64,000 bases of DNA, taken from positions 62,001 to 126,000 of the forward strand of contig JBPYFK010000167.1 of NCBI GenBank assembly GCA_051984675.1, given 5' to 3'. Each line of letters starts with the position of its first letter. Position 1 is the stretch's first letter. This document shows positions 27,002-34,595 of this stretch, piece after piece. A model generated the notes under the pieces. It was not told where the DNA came from. It saw only the letters and a program-made list of their open reading frames with translations, and searched no databases. A program made the position numbers and the translations under genes. The DNA is from JBPYFK01 sp051984675. Its GTDB lineage: Bacteria > Actinomycetota > Actinomycetes > Mycobacteriales > Pseudonocardiaceae.

Positions 27002-27454
27002 ATGGCGGGCCGTCAGACAGTGGGCAGTGACCGGGTCGCGACTCGGCTGATCGGCAGCGCGGCCGTGGCCGGCGCCGCGCTCGCCGCGCTCGCGGTGATG
27101 CCCGCGAGCGCGGACCCGGCCGGAGCGTCACCCGCACCGAGCAGCTTGAACCTCACGGTCCGGGAGGGCGACGGCGCGCCGCAGAAGATCGCGCTGCTCA
27201 GCTGCGATCCGGCCGGAGGCTCGCACCCGCAGGCAGGTGCCGCGTGCGACGAACTCCGCGCTGTGGGTGGGAACTTCGAGCAGTTGGGGACCAGCGGGGT
27301 GGGGCCGGCGCCACGGCCGGTGTGCACGATGGAGTACCGGCCGGTAACGGTCAGCGCGCACGGCAGGTGGGAGGGCCACTCCGTCGAGTTCGAGAAGACG
27401 TTCTCGAACTCCTGCATGCTGAACTCCCAGACGGGCGTGGTCTTCCAGTTCTGA
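27002..27454 (+). CDS. Secreted subtilisin-inhibitor-like (SSI) protein
   Basis: 150 residues with a signal peptide ending near MPASA|DPAG. The mature domain matches the Streptomyces subtilisin inhibitor family: LNLTVREGDG, LLSCDPAGGSHPQAGAACDEL, CTMEYRPVTVSAHGRWEG and FSNSCML...VVFQF. Four cysteines (68, 82, 108, 138) correspond to the two SSI disulfides. Aligned to SSI (CPMVYDPV), the reactive-site P1 residue is Met110 and P1' is Glu111. Inhibits serine proteases outside the cell; such proteins also protect secreted products. Its 3' end faces the lasso B2 gene across 44 bases. Confidence 0.88.
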   Translation: MAGRQTVGSDRVATRLIGSAAVAGAALAALAVMPASADPAGASPAPSSLNLTVREGDGAPQKIALLSCDPAGGSHPQAGAACDELRAVGGNFEQLGTSGVGPAPRPVCTMEYRPVTVSAHGRWEGHSVEFEKTFSNSCMLNSQTGVVFQF

Positions 27455-27498
27455 CGGCTGGAAGGCCGGGTTCTTGCCGCAACGGGCCAGACTTGTCC

Positions 27499-27915
27499 TT
27501 ACGGGACGGTGAACAGGGTGCGGAAGTAACCCGGCGGGTAGTTCTCGTCGACGGCGGTGTCACCCGCCTGGACCCAGGCGTGGGCGCCGAACGGTGCGAC
27601 TTGACGCACGCCCACGCACCACGTCGACCATCGGCCGCGCAGGCGGCACAGCAGGATCGTGGCCAGCGAACGGGGCACGCACCCTTCCGGTGCGGCGCAG
27701 ACCGGGCTGACCGAGACCACGGTGTCCCGCGCCACTTTGGCCTCCTCGTAGCTGGCCGGGTGCGCGCCGTGCCGCAACCAGCCCAGGACCGCGCGAATGC
27801 GCCGCGGTGACTGGGTGGCGAGCAGCTTGGCAGCCAGCACTGCCACGCCGGCTCCGATCCGGCGCGGCAGTGGAACCGAAGTCCGACGGTGGCGCAGGCA
27901 CCGCGGCGAGGTCAC
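27499..27915 (-). CDS. Lasso peptide leader peptidase (B2, transglutaminase-like)
   Basis: 138 residues. Cysteine protease that removes the leader of the precursor so the cyclase can close the ring. The catalytic Cys79 is in EGCVPRSLATILLCRLRG and His112 in VAPFGAHAWVQAGD, followed by acidic residues that complete the triad. The N-terminal basic/hydrophobic helix region is usual for this family. GTG at 27915 overlaps the stop of B1 (GTGA), showing coupled translation. It is the last gene of the lasso operon. Confidence 0.93.
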   Translation of the reverse strand: MTSPRCLRHRRTSVPLPRRIGAGVAVLAAKLLATQSPRRIRAVLGWLRHGAHPASYEEAKVARDTVVSVSPVCAAPEGCVPRSLATILLCRLRGRWSTWCVGVRQVAPFGAHAWVQAGDTAVDENYPPGYFRTLFTVP

Positions 27916-28211
27916 GCCGTGCTGCCCTTCGTGCGGTGCGACCGCGCGCGCCTGCTGGGCCGTTCGACCAGCCCGTTGCCGAGTAACTCGAACACCAGCG
28001 CCTCAACGTCTTCGCGGGCGTTGACGGTGTCGATGTGGTAGGCGGACGCGAGCCTCTCCGCCGCGGTGTCGAGCGTTCCGCCGTCCAGCATGGTCCGCAC
28101 GATCAGGGTGGCGGTGGGGTTGAGGTTCCAGTACTGGCCACTGTTCTCGTCGAGCAGCGCCATCCCGTAGTCCGTGTCGGCGGTGCGGACACCTTCGCGC
28201 AGTTCGAACAT
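27912..28211 (-). CDS. Lasso peptide leader-binding protein (B1, RRE / PqqD-like)
   Basis: 99 residues of PqqD fold. It binds the precursor leader and delivers it to B2. Recognisable features: DTDYGMALLDENSGQYWNLNPTATLIV, TLDTAAERLASAYHI and ADVEALVFELLGNGLV-like end (actual EDVEALVFELLGNGLVER). A perfect GGAGGTGATC precedes ATG 28211, inside or right after the end of the cyclase gene. An upstream in-frame extension through the 18-bp repeats is rejected because it lacks a ribosome site and the family starts here. Expected ligand: the YxxPxLxxxG motif of the precursor at 30360-30470. Confidence 0.93.
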   Translation of the reverse strand: MFELREGVRTADTDYGMALLDENSGQYWNLNPTATLIVRTMLDGGTLDTAAERLASAYHIDTVNAREDVEALVFELLGNGLVERPSRRARSHRTKGSTA

Positions 28212-28213
28212 GA

Positions 28214-30253
28214 TCACCTCCGCTGACGGGGCACAGCCGTGCTGCCCCGGCTGGCCCAGCTTCTCCCTCCAGCCGAGCTTCTCCCTCCAGCCGAGCTTCT
28301 CCCTCCAGCCGAGCTTCTCCCTCCGACCCAGCGGCTTCGCAGCCATGTTTCGCAGGCGACCGTGCCGTACAGCTCCCCGGCCTGGTGGGCTGCCGATGCG
28401 GGTTGGCTGCACACCTCTCGCAACGCGGCCAGGTCGACCAGGCCCAGCTGGGCCAGTCGCGAGTCCGCGCACAGACCCAGCAGGTCACCGCGGTGCTGGC
28501 GCAATCCCGGGTCCTCGTCGCAGGTCCCGTTGGCCTTGGCGGAGCGGGTGAGACCGGCGTCCGGGACGATGCCGCGCATGGCTTCTGCCAGCAGCGGCTT
28601 GCAGTCCCACGGCGAGATCCTCTCCTGTGGTCGGACCGACAGCGCCGCCTCGATCACGCGGTCGTCGTAATACGGCGCGGCCAGCGAGACACCCGTGACG
28701 CCGGCCATCTGATCCAGTTGGCGCGCGGTGCGGGAGACGAAGCGCATCGTCTCCAGCTCGCGGTGGTGCCCGCGGTTGGCCGTCAGCGGTTCGGCCTCGT
28801 TTGCGGCGTGACGAAGAAGCTCCCGCACCGCCTCGGCCGCGTCAGCACTCACCCAGGGCGGTAGCCGTGGGTGAAACCCCCAGTCAAGCAGCGGCGTCTC
28901 GGGCGGGGCGGGAGCGCTTGTGAGCTGGTCGGCGGCGCGGCGAAGCCACCCGGCGTACGGGGAGCTGTCGCGAAGCTGCCGCAGCACGTCGCACCACCGC
29001 CAGCCATACTTCGCGGCGAAGCCACGCAGGCTCCGCAGCGCGGTCACGGGATCGGAGCGCAGCAGCGGATGCAGGTGGGCCAGAGAGCCGTAGAACAGTT
29101 CGTCGCCGCCGAACCCGGTCAGGTGCATTCCCGAACCGTGCTCGGCGGCCTGGTACGCGATCGTCAACCATCGGTTGCGGTCGACGGCGGCGGCGCACGG
29201 CTCGTCGAGCACGTCGGTGTCGTCCAGCAACCCGTGGAACACCAACGGCATCTGGTCGGCGGGCAGCACGACGTGTTCGACATCGCGGTCTCGCTGGTGG
29301 CCTTCGACGCCCTTCAGGGAGGCGCCCATCAGGGAGGCCATGGTCTCGACGGCCCAGCTCGCGGCGTCCGCGCGCGGGTCAAGGCTCTCGGCGGTGAACG
29401 CGAGAGTCTTCGCCGGGCCGCATGCGGCCAGGCTGACGAGGGCGGTCGAGTCGACCCCGCCGAGATCGCAACTCACCACGGGCCGGTCGCGGGTGCGGGC
29501 ACCCACCGCGGCGGACAGAGCTTCGCGCAGCGCCCGCGCGCCTTCGGCCAAGGGCACGACGGGGTCGGGCGGCGACCACCAGCGCACCGATCGACTCCGG
29601 CCCGTTGAGTCGAGAACGAGATAGTGGTCGGTGGGCAGCTCCTCCACCCCGCGCCACACGGGTTGGCCGGCCAGGGGGTAGATGATCGGCGGTTGCAGCA
29701 GGTGCAGTGCCAGGCGTTGCTCGTCCAGGGACGAGCCGAGCAGCGCCGCCAAGAGATCGGCGCGATCGGCGGCGACGCTGACGCCGTCGATGCGGGCCGT
29801 GAACACGCGGCGGATGCCGGTGACCGTGCCCTGCACGCGTGCCTGGCCAGCCACCGAGGCCAACAGGTGCGAGCTGCCGACAAGCGAACCCGCCACCTGG
29901 TCCAGGTCGGCGGGCGTGTCCAGCCGGCCAGCGGTGGCGTGCAGGTGGTCCGAGGTGGTCGCATGCTGGCCGATCAGCACGACCTTGGCGTGCCCTGCCT
30001 GACCGGCGGTGACCGCGTCCTCGGGCCAGCGCCCGACCAGCCATGGTCTCCCGGACGGGTGGGTGATCTCGTTCGTGGCCTGCGCTCCCAGGACGGCGTA
30101 GGCGGCGCTTGCCGCGAGGCAGTCCGGCAACACGGCGAACCACGACGGGACCGAACCGAGCTCGGCGAGGCGGTCCGGGTCGCTGACGCGGGCGGCGGTC
30201 TGCCTCGCCCCGGCGATACCGCCCTCGCTGGCCGTGCTGCTGTCGCTGGCCAT
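28214..30253 (-). CDS. Lasso peptide macrolactam synthetase (C, asparagine-synthetase-like)
   Basis: 679 residues. It adenylates the ring Asp/Glu side chain of the cleaved core and forms the isopeptide bond with the core N-terminus. The N-terminal glutaminase-like domain lacks the catalytic Cys at position 2, as in all lasso cyclases. The ATP-pyrophosphatase loop reads SCDLGGVDSTALVSLA (261-276), and LTGFGGDELFYGSL and DQMAGVTGVSLAAPYYDDRVIEAAL follow. The end carries an odd run of GGRSSA hexapeptides. GGAAGGGG precedes ATG 30253, 106 bases after the precursor stop. Confidence 0.94.
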   Translation of the reverse strand: MASDSSTASEGGIAGARQTAARVSDPDRLAELGSVPSWFAVLPDCLAASAAYAVLGAQATNEITHPSGRPWLVGRWPEDAVTAGQAGHAKVVLIGQHATTSDHLHATAGRLDTPADLDQVAGSLVGSSHLLASVAGQARVQGTVTGIRRVFTARIDGVSVAADRADLLAALLGSSLDEQRLALHLLQPPIIYPLAGQPVWRGVEELPTDHYLVLDSTGRSRSVRWWSPPDPVVPLAEGARALREALSAAVGARTRDRPVVSCDLGGVDSTALVSLAACGPAKTLAFTAESLDPRADAASWAVETMASLMGASLKGVEGHQRDRDVEHVVLPADQMPLVFHGLLDDTDVLDEPCAAAVDRNRWLTIAYQAAEHGSGMHLTGFGGDELFYGSLAHLHPLLRSDPVTALRSLRGFAAKYGWRWCDVLRQLRDSSPYAGWLRRAADQLTSAPAPPETPLLDWGFHPRLPPWVSADAAEAVRELLRHAANEAEPLTANRGHHRELETMRFVSRTARQLDQMAGVTGVSLAAPYYDDRVIEAALSVRPQERISPWDCKPLLAEAMRGIVPDAGLTRSAKANGTCDEDPGLRQHRGDLLGLCADSRLAQLGLVDLAALREVCSQPASAAHQAGELYGTVACETWLRSRWVGGRSSAGGRSSAGGRSSAGGRSWASRGSTAVPRQRR
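28257..28328. repeat. 18-bp tandem repeat at the 3' end of the lasso cyclase gene
   Basis: Four consecutive 18-base units (28257-28274, 28275-28292, 28293-28310, and a diverged 28311-28328). In the cyclase frame they encode GGRSSA repeats near the C-terminus; because the unit is six codons, copy-number change would not shift the frame. They lie about 45 bases upstream of the B1 start. Confidence 0.85.
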
Positions 30254-30359
30254 GGAACCCCTTCCTGGTCCGTCCCAGACCGGTTCCTACTTCGCCCCCG
30301 GGCCGAGCGGCGGCGCGGAGCTCGCCACCGCTCGACGTCTACATCGAGCGATCACGCGC

Positions 30360-30470
30360 TCACACCAGCTGGTGACGGATCAATAGGTCGCGTGGACGGT
30401 GGCCGCCGAGTCCTGTCAGGCGTGCGAAGGAGCCCAGCTTCGTCAGCGTTGGACGTTCGTACGTTCGCAT
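30360..30470 (-). CDS. Lasso peptide precursor (A)
   Basis: 36 codons: leader MRTYERPTLTKLGSFARLTG, then core LGGHRPRDLLIRHQLV. The leader has the RRE recognition motif Tyr4-x2-Pro7-x-Leu9-x3-Gly13 and the conserved Thr at position -2 of the core. The core begins with Leu and has Asp at position 8, so an eight-residue Leu1-Asp8 macrolactam with an LLIRHQLV tail is predicted. GGGAAGGGGG lies about ten bases before the ATG at 30470. It is the first gene of the A-C-B1-B2 operon. The core layout (L-x-G, D8, L-L, H13) recalls lagmysin-type peptides from memory. Starting at Gly20 would instead give a nine-residue ring, judged less likely. Confidence 0.93.
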   Translation of the reverse strand: MRTYERPTLTKLGSFARLTGLGGHRPRDLLIRHQLV

Positions 30471-30566
30471 TGCGTCCACCCCCTTCCCTGCTTCGCGATC
30501 CCGTTCTCGCGTTTTCGGACACGGCACACCGACCGGGGGTACAGCCCGATCAATAAGGGAGGAGTA

Positions 30567-30932
30567 GTGCGCACCGACTATTCACAGACAACAGATTCGA
30601 GGTACAGCCAAACCGGTTGCGAGCACAAGATCGGACTGAAAACCCCTGATCGGTGGCGTGTCAACATGAAAGTAAAGTACTGCGTTAGTTCCCCACAAGA
30701 CCCGTTAGCCGCTGTCCTTCGTTCGGGCTACCGCGCGCCGGGAAAACCGGCGCGCGACGCCCGGTTCAGGCCGCTCAGCGGGCCACCGCCAGTCATGCAT
30801 GAACAAGATTCAGAATCCGCCGCCCGGGGACAAAGAAAGAAACGCACGCTCGACGGTTGTTGGGGAATTGTTCAGTTTTCCGAGCACGACCAGAACAACG
30901 CCCGAGATCAGAGTCGGACCCAAATGGGCTGA
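30567..30932 (+). CDS. Candidate small protein, divergent from the lasso operon (uncertain)
   Basis: 121 codons from a GTG that has a strong GGGAGGAG four bases upstream. The protein is polar, with repeated Tyr-Ser-Gln (DYSQ, RYSQT) at the N-terminus, two early cysteines and a basic middle part. Base composition in 30570-30720 is distinctly richer in A+T than the neighbouring genes. I do not recognise a family. It could be a real accessory gene of recent arrival, a short leader, or only an open frame; the ribosome site is the sole positive evidence. With the precursor gene, it accounts for the stretch 30254-30935. Confidence 0.35.
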   Translation: MRTDYSQTTDSRYSQTGCEHKIGLKTPDRWRVNMKVKYCVSSPQDPLAAVLRSGYRAPGKPARDARFRPLSGPPPVMHEQDSESAARGQRKKRTLDGCWGIVQFSEHDQNNARDQSRTQMG

Positions 30933-30935
30933 CGG

Positions 30936-31553
30936 CTACGCGGGAACGGCCAGCGCGCTTGATGTCATCAGTAAGCGAACACAGAACTCGGTCAACTCCG
31001 CCCGCGAGGTCACCAGGCTCCCGTCCAGCCAGCGGGTGAACAGACTCGTCAGCGCACCGATGATGGCGGTCGCGGTCATGCGCGCGTCCATCGGACTGGA
31101 CTGGGTGTCGAGCTGGGTTCCGACGAGGTCCGCGAACAGCGGCATCAGTTCACCGCCGCGCCTGCCGAGCGTGCTGTCCGTCATCGGTTCCAGCAGCAGC
31201 ACCCGCCCCTTGCGCGGGTCATCGGCCACCACCGCGAGGAACTCCTCGACCGCGGCCCTGGCGATCACCTCCGGCCCGGCAGCTGGTTGCCCACCATCGG
31301 TGGGCTGCGCGGTCGCCCGCACCAGGGCCGCCCTCGCATCCTCGGCGACCTGGTCGTACACCGCGAGCAGCAGGTCCTCGCGATCCGCGAAGTTCTCGTA
31401 GAAGTACCGGTCGGTCAGCTTCGCCCGCCGACAGACCGAGCGCACCGTCACTGCGGCACTGCCCTGCGTTCCCAGCAACTCCAGCCCCACCTCGAGCAAC
31501 CGCTCGCGCCGCTCGGCACGGCGCGCCGCGAGGGTGGTACCGGCCCAGGTCAT
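30936..31553 (-). CDS. TetR family transcriptional regulator
   Basis: 205 residues. N-terminal HTH: RRERLLEVGLELLGTQGSAAVTVRSVCRRAKLTDRYFYENFADREDLLLAVYDQV. The ligand-binding C-terminal domain is hydrophobic and typical in size. Start ATG 31553 is where TetR proteins normally begin; an upstream frame extension would cross the operator-like palindrome. Divergent from the third MpaB gene, its likely target. Confidence 0.9.
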   Translation of the reverse strand: MTWAGTTLAARRAERRERLLEVGLELLGTQGSAAVTVRSVCRRAKLTDRYFYENFADREDLLLAVYDQVAEDARAALVRATAQPTDGGQPAAGPEVIARAAVEEFLAVVADDPRKGRVLLLEPMTDSTLGRRGGELMPLFADLVGTQLDTQSSPMDARMTATAIIGALTSLFTRWLDGSLVTSRAELTEFCVRLLMTSSALAVPA

Positions 31554-31596
31554 AGGTCCACTTTCGGCGCTCGGACAGCGGCCGACGGCCGCGTGA

Positions 31597-31650
31597 TTGA
31601 CGACACTCGTCCTCAACTCTACCGTGGGAGCAGTTCTGAGGACGGGTGTC
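31597..31650. promoter_or_regulatory. Operator-like inverted repeat between TetR and MpaB paralog 3
   Basis: GACACTCGTCCTCA (31602-31615) and TGAGGACGGGTGTC (31637-31650) are inverted copies with one mismatch in 14. The left arm begins inside a TTGACG hexamer (31597-31602), which has TACCGT 17 bases on; these could form a promoter toward the MpaB gene that the regulator would block. Confidence 0.5.
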
Positions 31651-31699
31651 ATCAGTTGGCCAGTGCCGTGAGGTCACGAGAGCGCACGGAGGAGCACCG

Positions 31700-32725
31700 A
31701 TGTCCGACCAGCCGGGAACCCCACAGGCAACGGACTCCCCACAGACCGCCCAAGGGCCGCAGCCGCTCGGCCCCGATTCCTTGACCTGGAAGTACTTCGG
31801 GGACTGGCGGGCGCTGCTGATCTCCCTGTGGGCCGGGTCGATGCAGAACATGCATCCCCAGCTCGGAGCGGGAGTCGAAGAACACTCCCGGTTCTTCGCC
31901 GAGCGCTGGCAGCGCCTGTTCCGCTCGCTCTACCCGATCGGCGGGGTGGTCTACGACGGGCCGCGAGCCGTACGGACCGCCCGTCAGGTTCGCGGCTACC
32001 ACATGACGATCAAGGGCATCGACCGGCATGGCCGCCCCTACCACGCGCTGGACCCCGAGACCTACTTCTGGGCGCACGCGACCTTCATCATGATCTCGAT
32101 CCTGGTCGGCGAGCATTTCGGCGAACCCTTCACCGATGCCGAGAAGGAGCAGCTGTATGCCGAGGGCATCCAGTGGTACCGCCTGTATGGGGTGAGCATG
32201 CGGCCGGTTCCACCGGACTGGAAGAGCTTCCAGGAGTACTTCGAGCACATGTGCAGCCACGTCCTGGAGGTCAACAAGGCCACGCGGGACGTGCTCACGA
32301 TCGACAAGCTCGACCGGCCGCCCTCGCTCGACTGGCTACCGCAGCCGGTGTGGAGACTCGTTCGCGTTCCGGTCGCCCGCGGTTTCGTGTGGCTGACCGT
32401 CGGGATGTACCCGGAGGTTGTGCGCCGCCGGCTGGGATACCGCTGGACCGCACGCGACGAGCGCGCGTTGCGGCTGGTCGGGCGCGCGGTGAAGTGGGCG
32501 TGGACGGTCGTCCCGTTCGACCGCCGCTACCACCCCCGCGCCCGAGCCGCCTGGCGCCGGGTGCGCGGCGAGATCCCGGCTGACGCTCCCCTGGTCGAAA
32601 CGCCCGCACGCAATCTCCCGCCCCTGGGGCATCGCGATGATCCGAAGCACTACTGCCCGCAGCAGAAGGCCGGCACCGGCACCGAACCATCCACAATGGA
32701 CGATCACACCGCGATCACTCGATGA
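31700..32725 (+). CDS. Oxygenase MpaB family protein (DUF2236), paralog 3
   Basis: 341 residues. DUF2236 features: GDWRALLISLWAGSMQNMHPQLGAGV, the conserved His in VRGYHMTIKGIDRHG, ALDPETYFWAHATFIM and a Lys/Arg-rich C-terminal third with WLTVGMYPEVVRRRLGYRW. No signal peptide; a hydrophobic stretch may associate with membrane. GGAGGA precedes ATG 31700. Its stop is three bases from the end of the convergent sdaA gene. Substrate unknown; third member of the superfamily in this window and probably under the adjacent TetR. Confidence 0.85.
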   Translation: MSDQPGTPQATDSPQTAQGPQPLGPDSLTWKYFGDWRALLISLWAGSMQNMHPQLGAGVEEHSRFFAERWQRLFRSLYPIGGVVYDGPRAVRTARQVRGYHMTIKGIDRHGRPYHALDPETYFWAHATFIMISILVGEHFGEPFTDAEKEQLYAEGIQWYRLYGVSMRPVPPDWKSFQEYFEHMCSHVLEVNKATRDVLTIDKLDRPPSLDWLPQPVWRLVRVPVARGFVWLTVGMYPEVVRRRLGYRWTARDERALRLVGRAVKWAWTVVPFDRRYHPRARAAWRRVRGEIPADAPLVETPARNLPPLGHRDDPKHYCPQQKAGTGTEPSTMDDHTAITR

Positions 32726-32728
32726 TCG

Positions 32729-34093
32729 TCAGCACTCGATGACGTTAACGGCGAGCCCGCCGCGAGCGGTCTCCTTGTACTTGACCTTCATGTCGCGGCC
32801 GGTCTCCCGCATCGTCTTGATCACCTTGTCCAGCGAGACGAAGTGGCTTCCGTTGCCGCGCAACGCCATCCGAGCCGCGGTGATCGCCTTGACCGAAGCC
32901 ACGGCGTTGCGTTCGATGCAGGGGATCTGCACCAGCCCGCCGATCGGATCGCAGGTCAGACCGAGGTTGTGTTCCATGGCGATCTCCGCGGCGTTCTCCA
33001 CCTGCGCGGGTGTGCCACCAAGCACCTCGGCCAGCCCGGCGGCGGCCATCGAGCACGCCGACCCGACCTCGCCCTGGCATCCGACCTCGGCGCCGGAGAT
33101 CGACGCGTTCTCCTTGAACAGGGAGCCGATCGCACCTGCCGCCAGCAGGAACCGCACCACCCCGTCCTCGCTCGCATCGCGCACGAAACGCATGTAGTAG
33201 TGCAGCACCGCCGGCACGATGCCGGCCGCACCATTGGTGGGTGCGGTCACCACCCGTCCACCGGCGGCGTTCTCCTCGTTGACCGCCAGCGCGAACAGCG
33301 TGACCCACTCCAGCGGGTCCGTGGGTGCACCCTGCGCTTCCAGCGATTGCCGCAAGTCCGCCGCCCGCCGACGCACTTTCAACCCGCCGGGAAGGTCACC
33401 AACGTTGCGGCACCCGTTGTCGACGCATTCGCGCATGACACGCCAGATGTGCAGCAGGCCCGCGCGGACCTCCTCTTCCGTGCGCCACGCGGTCTCGTTC
33501 GCCAGCATCACCGTACTGATCGAGCTCCCGCTCTCCGCCGTGCGCGCGAGCAGTTGCTCGCCAGTGCGGAACGAGTAGGCGACCTCGGTCTCGTCGGGCT
33601 TGATCCGGTCCACGCCGCTGGCTTCGTCGTCCACGACGAAACCGCCCCCCACCGAGTAGTACACGGCGCCGCACAGCTCGGCACCGGCGCTGTCACGGGC
33701 GGTGAACCGCATGCCGTTGGGGTGCACCGGCAGGGACTTCCGCCGGTACATCACGAGGTCGCTGTCGGCGTCGAAGGTGATCTCGCTGCTACCACCGAGC
33801 CGCAACCGGCGAGTGGCACGCACCTCGTCCAGACGCTGTCGCACTCCAGCCGGGTCGACTTCCTCCGGGCTGTGACCTTCCAGGCCCAGCAGCACGGCCT
33901 TCGGACTTCCGTGACCGTGGCCGGTGGCCCCCAGCGAACCGAAGAGCTCGGCGCGCACCGAGGCGACCTGCTCCAGTGAGCCCTCGCGGCGAAGCCGCTC
34001 GGTGAACAGCTTCGCCGCGCGCATCGGGCCGACCGTGTGCGAGCTGGAAGGGCCGATCCCCACCGAGAAGAGGTCGAAGACGCTGATCGCCAT
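32729..34093 (-). CDS. sdaA: L-serine ammonia-lyase (iron-sulfur, single chain)
   Basis: Deaminates L-serine to pyruvate and ammonia with a [4Fe-4S] cluster. 454 residues containing both the beta-like (SVGIGPSSSHTVGPMRAAKLF) and alpha-like domains (APTNGAAGIVPAVLHYY). Candidate cluster cysteines are in EVGCQGEVGSACSMAAAGL and GLTCDPIGGLVQIPCIERN. AAGGAGACGG precedes ATG 34093. It lies 52 bases after gcvH, both downstream of a tandem glycine riboswitch, linking glycine disposal through serine to pyruvate. Confidence 0.95.
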   Translation of the reverse strand: MAISVFDLFSVGIGPSSSHTVGPMRAAKLFTERLRREGSLEQVASVRAELFGSLGATGHGHGSPKAVLLGLEGHSPEEVDPAGVRQRLDEVRATRRLRLGGSSEITFDADSDLVMYRRKSLPVHPNGMRFTARDSAGAELCGAVYYSVGGGFVVDDEASGVDRIKPDETEVAYSFRTGEQLLARTAESGSSISTVMLANETAWRTEEEVRAGLLHIWRVMRECVDNGCRNVGDLPGGLKVRRRAADLRQSLEAQGAPTDPLEWVTLFALAVNEENAAGGRVVTAPTNGAAGIVPAVLHYYMRFVRDASEDGVVRFLLAAGAIGSLFKENASISGAEVGCQGEVGSACSMAAAGLAEVLGGTPAQVENAAEIAMEHNLGLTCDPIGGLVQIPCIERNAVASVKAITAARMALRGNGSHFVSLDKVIKTMRETGRDMKVKYKETARGGLAVNVIEC

Positions 34094-34145
34094 TGATCCG
34101 TCTCCTTCGTGATGCCGGTTTTCCCGGCTACCCAGTCGCGCCCAC

Positions 34146-34517
34146 CTATTCCGTCAACGCGGCGTACTGCTCGGCGGTGAGCAACTGGTCAACTCCGCTG
34201 GCGCGCAACTCCAGCAGCCACCCCTGGCCGTAGGGGTCGGAGCCGACCTGTGCCGGATCGTCCACAACGGCCTCGTTGATGGCCACGACCTCGCCGGTCA
34301 GCGGGGCGTAGAGGTCGCTGACGGACTTGGTGGACTCCAGCTCACCACACGCCTGGCCAGCTTCGATCTTGTCGCCTACCTCGGGGAGCTGCACGTACAC
34401 GATGTCGCCGAGGGCGTCCGCCGCGTACTGCGTGATCCCCACGCGGACGATGTCGGCGTCGCGCGCCTCAACCCACTCGTGCTCCTGGGTGTAGCGCAGC
34501 TGCGTCGGAAGGGACAT
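34146..34517 (-). CDS. gcvH: Glycine cleavage system H protein
   Basis: 123 residues; lipoyl carrier of the glycine cleavage complex. The lipoylated Lys64 is in ELESTKSVSDLYAP; YTQEHEWVEARD and VYVQLPEVGDKIEAGQ are conserved H-protein segments. ATG 34517 has GGAAGGG directly upstream. T and P proteins are not in this window, so they must be encoded elsewhere. Regulated by the upstream riboswitch. Confidence 0.95.
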   Translation of the reverse strand: MSLPTQLRYTQEHEWVEARDADIVRVGITQYAADALGDIVYVQLPEVGDKIEAGQACGELESTKSVSDLYAPLTGEVVAINEAVVDDPAQVGSDPYGQGWLLELRASGVDQLLTAEQYAALTE

Positions 34518-34595
34518 GCGGGAGGCTCCATTCACGTTCGGGGCGCACGTGTTCCGTTGAGCTGCGGAGACACGTGTGCCGCGCCAGTCGGGCCT

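Noticed and set aside
28212..28472. N-terminally extended B1 protein through the 18-bp repeats
   Set aside because: The extension consists of repeat-derived GEARLE units from the cyclase gene in another frame; the perfect ribosome site and the family start both lie at 28211.
30360..30470. Alternative core starting at Gly20 (GLGGHRPRD, nine-residue ring)
   Set aside because: Would put Thr19 at -1, whereas Thr at -2 is the conserved position in lasso leaders. Kept only as a fallback for mass searches.
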